A model generated the notes under the pieces. That model did not search any database and had not been told where the DNA came from. It saw only the letters and a list, made by a program, of their open reading frames with translations. The position numbers and the translations under genes are program-made. From Botrytis cinerea B05.10 (lineage: Eukaryota; Ascomycota; Leotiomycetes; Helotiales; Sclerotiniaceae): a stretch of DNA of 64,000 nucleotides. The stretch is taken from contig NC_037323.1 in the NCBI RefSeq assembly GCF_000143535.2, positions 310,001-374,000 of the forward strand, in the 5' to 3' direction. Positions 60,012 through 64,000 of the stretch are shown piece after piece. Positions within the stretch are counted from its first letter, which is position 1, and the number at the start of each line of letters is the position of its first letter.

Positions 60012-61337
60012 ATCTGCACTTTGGTGATTCCTCCTACCGCAATGAGAATGGGATGATATATCGTCTTTTCCTTTACTCTCAAGCAGCTACCATCCAAGTT
60101 TCCAAACTCGTACTCAATCGCGTTCTTTCTTCCTCTTCCAATAACCTCACAATCTCAAAATGAGGGGTCCCAACAGCTGGATTCGTTTACTATGTCCGGA
60201 AAACCCGTTCGCAAGTGTTGATTCCTGTATTGTTGACTTCGTTATAAGCTGACAGCTCAATTATTAATTCCAGACTCTCGTCCCTTCCTGCAGTTCGATA
60301 ATTCGTATCAATGTTTCTATCAGCGTGCGCTCTTAAATCGTAGTCCATTCAATCGTCGACAACATATTCCACTAAAGTTTTGATGAGGGACTAGACTACC
60401 AAAATTTGAGACGGCAAATTCCTTCCGCGTTTTTGACAAGGGGAGCTCCCGAATGGGTGCATGATGATGTAAAAGAATTACATACCAAATTACGGTGTTC
60501 TAAGAGAACTAGTTGTGCAAATAAGTGGCATAATTCTGGCTGTCACGTGTCTGCATCTTATGACACTTGTACATAAAGACTTACGCAATTATATTTGTCC
60601 CAAGATATTGTTATAACTAAGTATCCTTCTCGTACTAACGATCATGAATACCTTGTATTTAGTCCTTTCAACTAATAAAGTACTCAACAGACGCCGCGCC
60701 GGCGCTCCGAAAGTTCATGATCAGTTAGCGGGAGAAAGACGTGGAGGCAGAATGTCTAAATTGTCACATAGATCAACACATTCGAGCGCAGCGAGCCATA
60801 GGAGTTTAGGGGCAAGCCTCCATATTGTTCTCTAAAGATAAGAACGGCAATCGACAATAGAGGAATCAAAGTGGTAAGAAAAATGTGTTGATAGTATAGT
60901 GCACGTTAAAACACTCCTAGCCCCGCTATATTGGCGAATGACAACCGGGCCCGACACTCTATGATCTGACAGTGGAAGTGAGAAATCCAGGGTTGAGTTG
61001 GAGAATGTCGAGCTTTGAGTTCATGATCGGATGTACTTTGCCCATCAAACAGAAGAGAAGACTGATAACAGAGGGTAAGATTTATACGGCGAGAAATCGA
61101 TTGGTTTCACAGAGACCTGGAGAATTCACTGAAGAGCATGATTGGAAGCTAAAGTTTTGGAAGGTAATCAAATTAATTCGATTACAATGGTTTAAACAGT
61201 CGATATGTGGACAATAGAAGCTATATATACAAAGAACGCGAACACTGAGCACTGCTCCAACAACACCACCCCCCATCCCCTTCTATAAAATTGTTCCAAA
61301 CCCTGCAAAGGGTTTGATGGTCAAGGTGTTAAGATGT
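60012..61337. other. Spacer between the FAM210-type gene and Bcpg1
   Basis: Contains the FAM210-type promoter and the Bcpg1 3' flank. Frames of up to 81 codons near 60.6-61.2 kb show no domain. No gene is supported. Confidence 0.55.
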
Positions 61338-62486
61338 TTAACACTTGACACCAGATGGGAGACCAGCACACTTGCTGGAGGTCTTACCACCGCTAACACT
61401 GACATCCCAAGACCAGCCAGAGCACTTGGCGCAAAGAACGTAGACGTTGGTAGCACTGGAGGAGACGGTACCCTTGACGTTGGAGAAAGTGACATCAGTG
61501 ATGGGGACACCGGAGGTTGGCTTTCCGGTTGGGGAACCGTTCTTGTAATCTTGTTGAACGACAACACCGTAGGATGTAATGCCGGAGAGGGTGATGTCCT
61601 TGTAGGTAACGCCGGAGACGGATCCAGTGGCACCGGAGACAGTCTTGATACGGACACCGTTGGCAGAGTTCTTGACAGTAGATGATTCAATGATGATATC
61701 GGAGACAGTGTTGTCGGAACGTCCACCGACAGATCCGATAGAGAGACCGTGACCACCGGAACAGGTTCCACCGGTGAAGGTAATACCAGTACCGGAGTTG
61801 ATAGCGAGACAGTCATCTTGGTTTTGAACGTTGGCACCAGAGATGGTGATATCGCTGGAGGAACCAACATCGAAAGCATCGGTGTTGTGGCCAAGTTTAC
61901 CAGCATCTCCAGCAGAGTTGTCAATGTGGATGTTGGAGAGAGTAAGACCGGAAGCACCGTTGATGGAGAAGACTTGAACTGGAGAGTTCAAGATGTTGAT
62001 ACCAGAGATTGTTGATTTACCCTTCAAGGAGTGGGCGTAAAAGAACTTTGGCTTGGTCTTTCCACCGTTGGTTCCCTTTCCATCCCAGTACTTGGCTCCT
62101 TGGCCATCAAGCTTGCTGCCGGAGGCACCGGTGACAGTAATGTCAGTTCCGGAGACGGAGAAGAGAGGACCGGACCATTCTTCGTAGCCGAAGGTGGTGG
62201 TACCCTCGAAGACGACATGGGTGCCGGACTTGAGGCCAGTCAAGTCAAGGGTAGTACCGGATGGGACGGAGAGTGCGCTGAGGACGATGGTGGCGCAGGA
62301 AGTCTTGGACTTGGAAGCGGCGGCAGCACCACCAGATCCCGAGAAGGTACAGGCGGCAGCACGTTGCTCGATAGCGGCAAGAGCATCGGCTGGGTTTGGA
62401 GCTGCGGTTGGTGCTGGTGCTGGAGCAGCAGAGACGATTGCGCTCAGCGCAAGGAGGCCGGAGGCCATTGAGAGAAGTTGAACCAT
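61338..62486 (-). CDS. Bcpg1: Endopolygalacturonase 1 (GH28)
   Basis: This secreted enzyme cleaves homogalacturonan in plant cell walls and is known in B. cinerea as a virulence factor and plant-defence elicitor. It is one exon of 382 residues. A signal peptide (about 1-20) and an Ala/Pro-rich propeptide precede the mature protein, which starts near residue 43 (AAACTFSG). GH28 catalytic motifs are complete: NTD (201-203), DD in [10 protein letters not shown] (224-225), GHG (245-247) and RIK (279-281). Strong use of C-ending codons suggests high expression. The residues before the mature start are Gln-Arg, a monobasic site where fungal polygalacturonases often have Lys-Arg. A TATATAAG box lies 115 bp upstream. 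Identity rests on recognition of the whole protein from memory. Confidence 0.95.
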   Translation of the reverse strand: MVQLLSMASGLLALSAIVSAAPAPAPTAAPNPADALAAIEQRAAACTFSGSGGAAAASKSKTSCATIVLSALSVPSGTTLDLTGLKSGTHVVFEGTTTFGYEEWSGPLFSVSGTDITVTGASGSKLDGQGAKYWDGKGTNGGKTKPKFFYAHSLKGKSTISGINILNSPVQVFSINGASGLTLSNIHIDNSAGDAGKLGHNTDAFDVGSSSDITISGANVQNQDDCLAINSGTGITFTGGTCSGGHGLSIGSVGGRSDNTVSDIIIESSTVKNSANGVRIKTVSGATGSVSGVTYKDITLSGITSYGVVVQQDYKNGSPTGKPTSGVPITDVTFSNVKGTVSSSATNVYVLCAKCSGWSWDVSVSGGKTSSKCAGLPSGVKC

Positions 62487-62600
62487 ATTGGCTAGTAGTG
62501 TTAAAAGAATGTAAGTTTAAAGAGTGAATGTACTAGACAGTATGGAAAAGAATGTAAGTGATGATGAGATGAGGAATGAAAAGAAGGTATTCGAAGCTTC

Positions 62601-62608
62601 CTTATATA
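62601..62608 (-). promoter_or_regulatory. TATA box of Bcpg1
   Basis: TATATAAG on the - strand, 115-122 bp before the start codon, a normal distance for a TATA-driven, highly induced fungal gene. Confidence 0.6.
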
Positions 62609-62998
62609 TGTAAATACATGATTGAAATTTGGAGAAGCATCAAAGAAGTGGAACCCGGTTGAATCCCGCCGTCGGCTGTTGATGCGAAATGTTAACAGCG
62701 GTAAACCTAACCCGCGGTGAGCCAAAGTATATTTGATGCTATGGTACACTTTTGGCTCTGCCATGCAAGATCAAGGTCCGCATTCTGACCCCAGCGATCC
62801 TTGGAACATCATCAAACTTAAGCTTTGAAATAAGGAGAGATTGCCTTGTGGAGTACAAAATGTCACCACTTTCTTGTTGAATGGGCTATACATCAAGGGG
62901 GAACGAAAGGCTTGGAAGATGAAACGAAGCAAAAGAAGCTTTGGACAAGCATAAAAGGCAATCTTAGCTAGACCCTCCGGTATATTACAATATCACTC

Positions 62999-63031
62999 CG
63001 AAGTAATTTCGAAGTACTTTCGAAGTACCGT
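62999..63031. repeat. Three CGAAGTA repeats with 11-bp period
   Basis: CGAAGTAATTT, CGAAGTACTTT and CGAAGTACCGT follow one another exactly 11 bases apart, about 513-545 bp upstream of Bcpg1. Spacing of about one helical turn is compatible with factors aligned on one face of the DNA. Confidence 0.6.
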
Positions 63032-64000
63032 TCCTCCTTAATTACTTGTCAAGGTGATGAAATTGGAGCTCTTCTAGACTAATTCCAGAGCACAACGCCT
63101 CAATTAGTGTAATTAACCAACGACTAACCCAAAAAATGATGCGGCGAAGTTGTTGGATGTTTTGAGTTGATGAAATGTCAACAAACGACGGCTGCACTAG
63201 AGATTTGATGGAAGTTTAGAAGGATATGATTGGTGTGGTTAAGAACCCCTGAGATTCTAACTGATGGTTTTGCGAGTGCCATCTAGAATCGTAGGGATTA
63301 CATTTTTGGAATTTCAATCTGATAGTAAAAAGAAAAGGTGGATCGCCCGTTTGTATTGCAGAAGAGTGGGATGACCATCTATTTCATCCCACAAAATTCT
63401 TCCGTCCAATGATCCAGACGACAGTGGATTTTTGCATAAATTCAAGTTTCATCATCACAGGGGTTCATTCTCGATTTGCTGGGACATCAGCCACACATTT
63501 CACACTACTCATACTATTCAGCCTTGGTTAAGATTAAAGGTACAATCAACATAAGGAAGCACAACATTTTAGACTCTCAACCTGGGTAATGAGAAGTTAA
63601 GGTTAATTGCGATTGTGATTGTATACGAAAACACGTGAGTGATCTTGAGGGAAATCAACCAGGTGACTCGGCCGACCAGGTTCAACGGTGATTGAGCTTG
63701 CAGCTGGAATGTCATCCATCGTATGCTATACGGCCCACGGGTGACGGTCGATGAAGTGTTAATCAATATTTGCTGTATCTATCCTAAAGCCTAAATCTTC
63801 CGCGATATACAATTTAAACCCTCCGTGTATTCCGACGATATCAAAATAGCAAACCCGTAAACCTTACCCCCATCTTCGAGACCTCAGGGTCCTCGATGTT
63901 ATGGACCGGTCATTGCCCCTCTGTTCTGCTCTGCTGGCTACGTGTGAAAAGTAATGCCGAAGAAAGGGAACAGAAAGATGCATCTACTTGCTCCATCACT

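Larger units (their letters stand above)
62487..64000. promoter_or_regulatory. Bcpg1 upstream region
   Basis: About 1.5 kb upstream of the polygalacturonase gene, up to the window edge. It contains a TATA box, a CCCCAG (a CreA-type motif on the - strand) near 62790 and an 11-bp-period triple repeat. No other gene is visible, and any gene beyond is cut by the window edge. Confidence 0.55.

Noticed and set aside
61283..61957. Long frames overlapping Bcpg1 in other phases and on the + strand
   Set aside because: Shadows produced by the strong codon bias and repetitive composition of Bcpg1.

Overview
The window is nuclear DNA of a filamentous ascomycete, almost certainly Botrytis cinerea or a very close Botrytis (Sclerotiniaceae, Leotiomycetes). 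The strongest pointer is the intron-less endopolygalacturonase at 61338-62486, which I recognise from memory as Bcpg1 of B. cinerea. Short 45-90 nt GT-AG introns, CT-rich promoters and the mix of genes agree. Exon structures were built by hand from splice signals, reading phase and conservation of the joined protein; none was checked against RNA. No complete transposon, rRNA gene or CRISPR array was seen.

Layout. 0-10 kb is a housekeeping block: VPS29 (retromer, +), shugoshin (-), DASH subunit DAD2 (+) and a disordered, coiled-coil protein (+) with TPX2-like short motifs. Shugoshin and DAD2 share one 432-bp divergent promoter, so two or three mitotic-spindle or centromere genes sit side by side. 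From 9.4 to 31.7 kb the window is nearly empty: the only supported gene is a small Ecl1-type zinc-finger gene (19434-19898, -), with about 10 kb on one side and 11.8 kb on the other. At 31.7-34.9 kb lies a multi-exon gene for a membrane protein with a HET-like domain, preceded by a tiny upstream ORF whose stop overlaps its start codon. An intron-containing tRNA-Cys (35518-35601) and a secreted SurE-type phosphatase gene follow.

38.5-44.1 kb holds a compact set: a Zn2Cys6 transcription factor, an MFS transporter and a nitrilase. Transporter and nitrilase are divergent over 482 bp that carries a CGG-N10-CCG palindrome and a perfect palindrome containing two GATA sites. A near-identical CGG-N10-CCG site lies just past the nitrilase. 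This looks like a small nitrile uptake and degradation module under a pathway-specific regulator and nitrogen (GATA-factor) control, and it is the best candidate here for an undescribed system.

44.1-47.0 kb is gene-poor and contains decayed short repeats. Then come an orphan Cys/His-rich protein gene (47026-47679, +), a secreted phytase-like-domain esterase gene (-), the exportin CRM1 gene with nine exons (-; Thr at the leptomycin-B cysteine position), an alanine-glyoxylate aminotransferase gene (-), a mitochondrial FAM210/DUF1279 gene (-) and Bcpg1 (-) with 1.5 kb of its upstream region.
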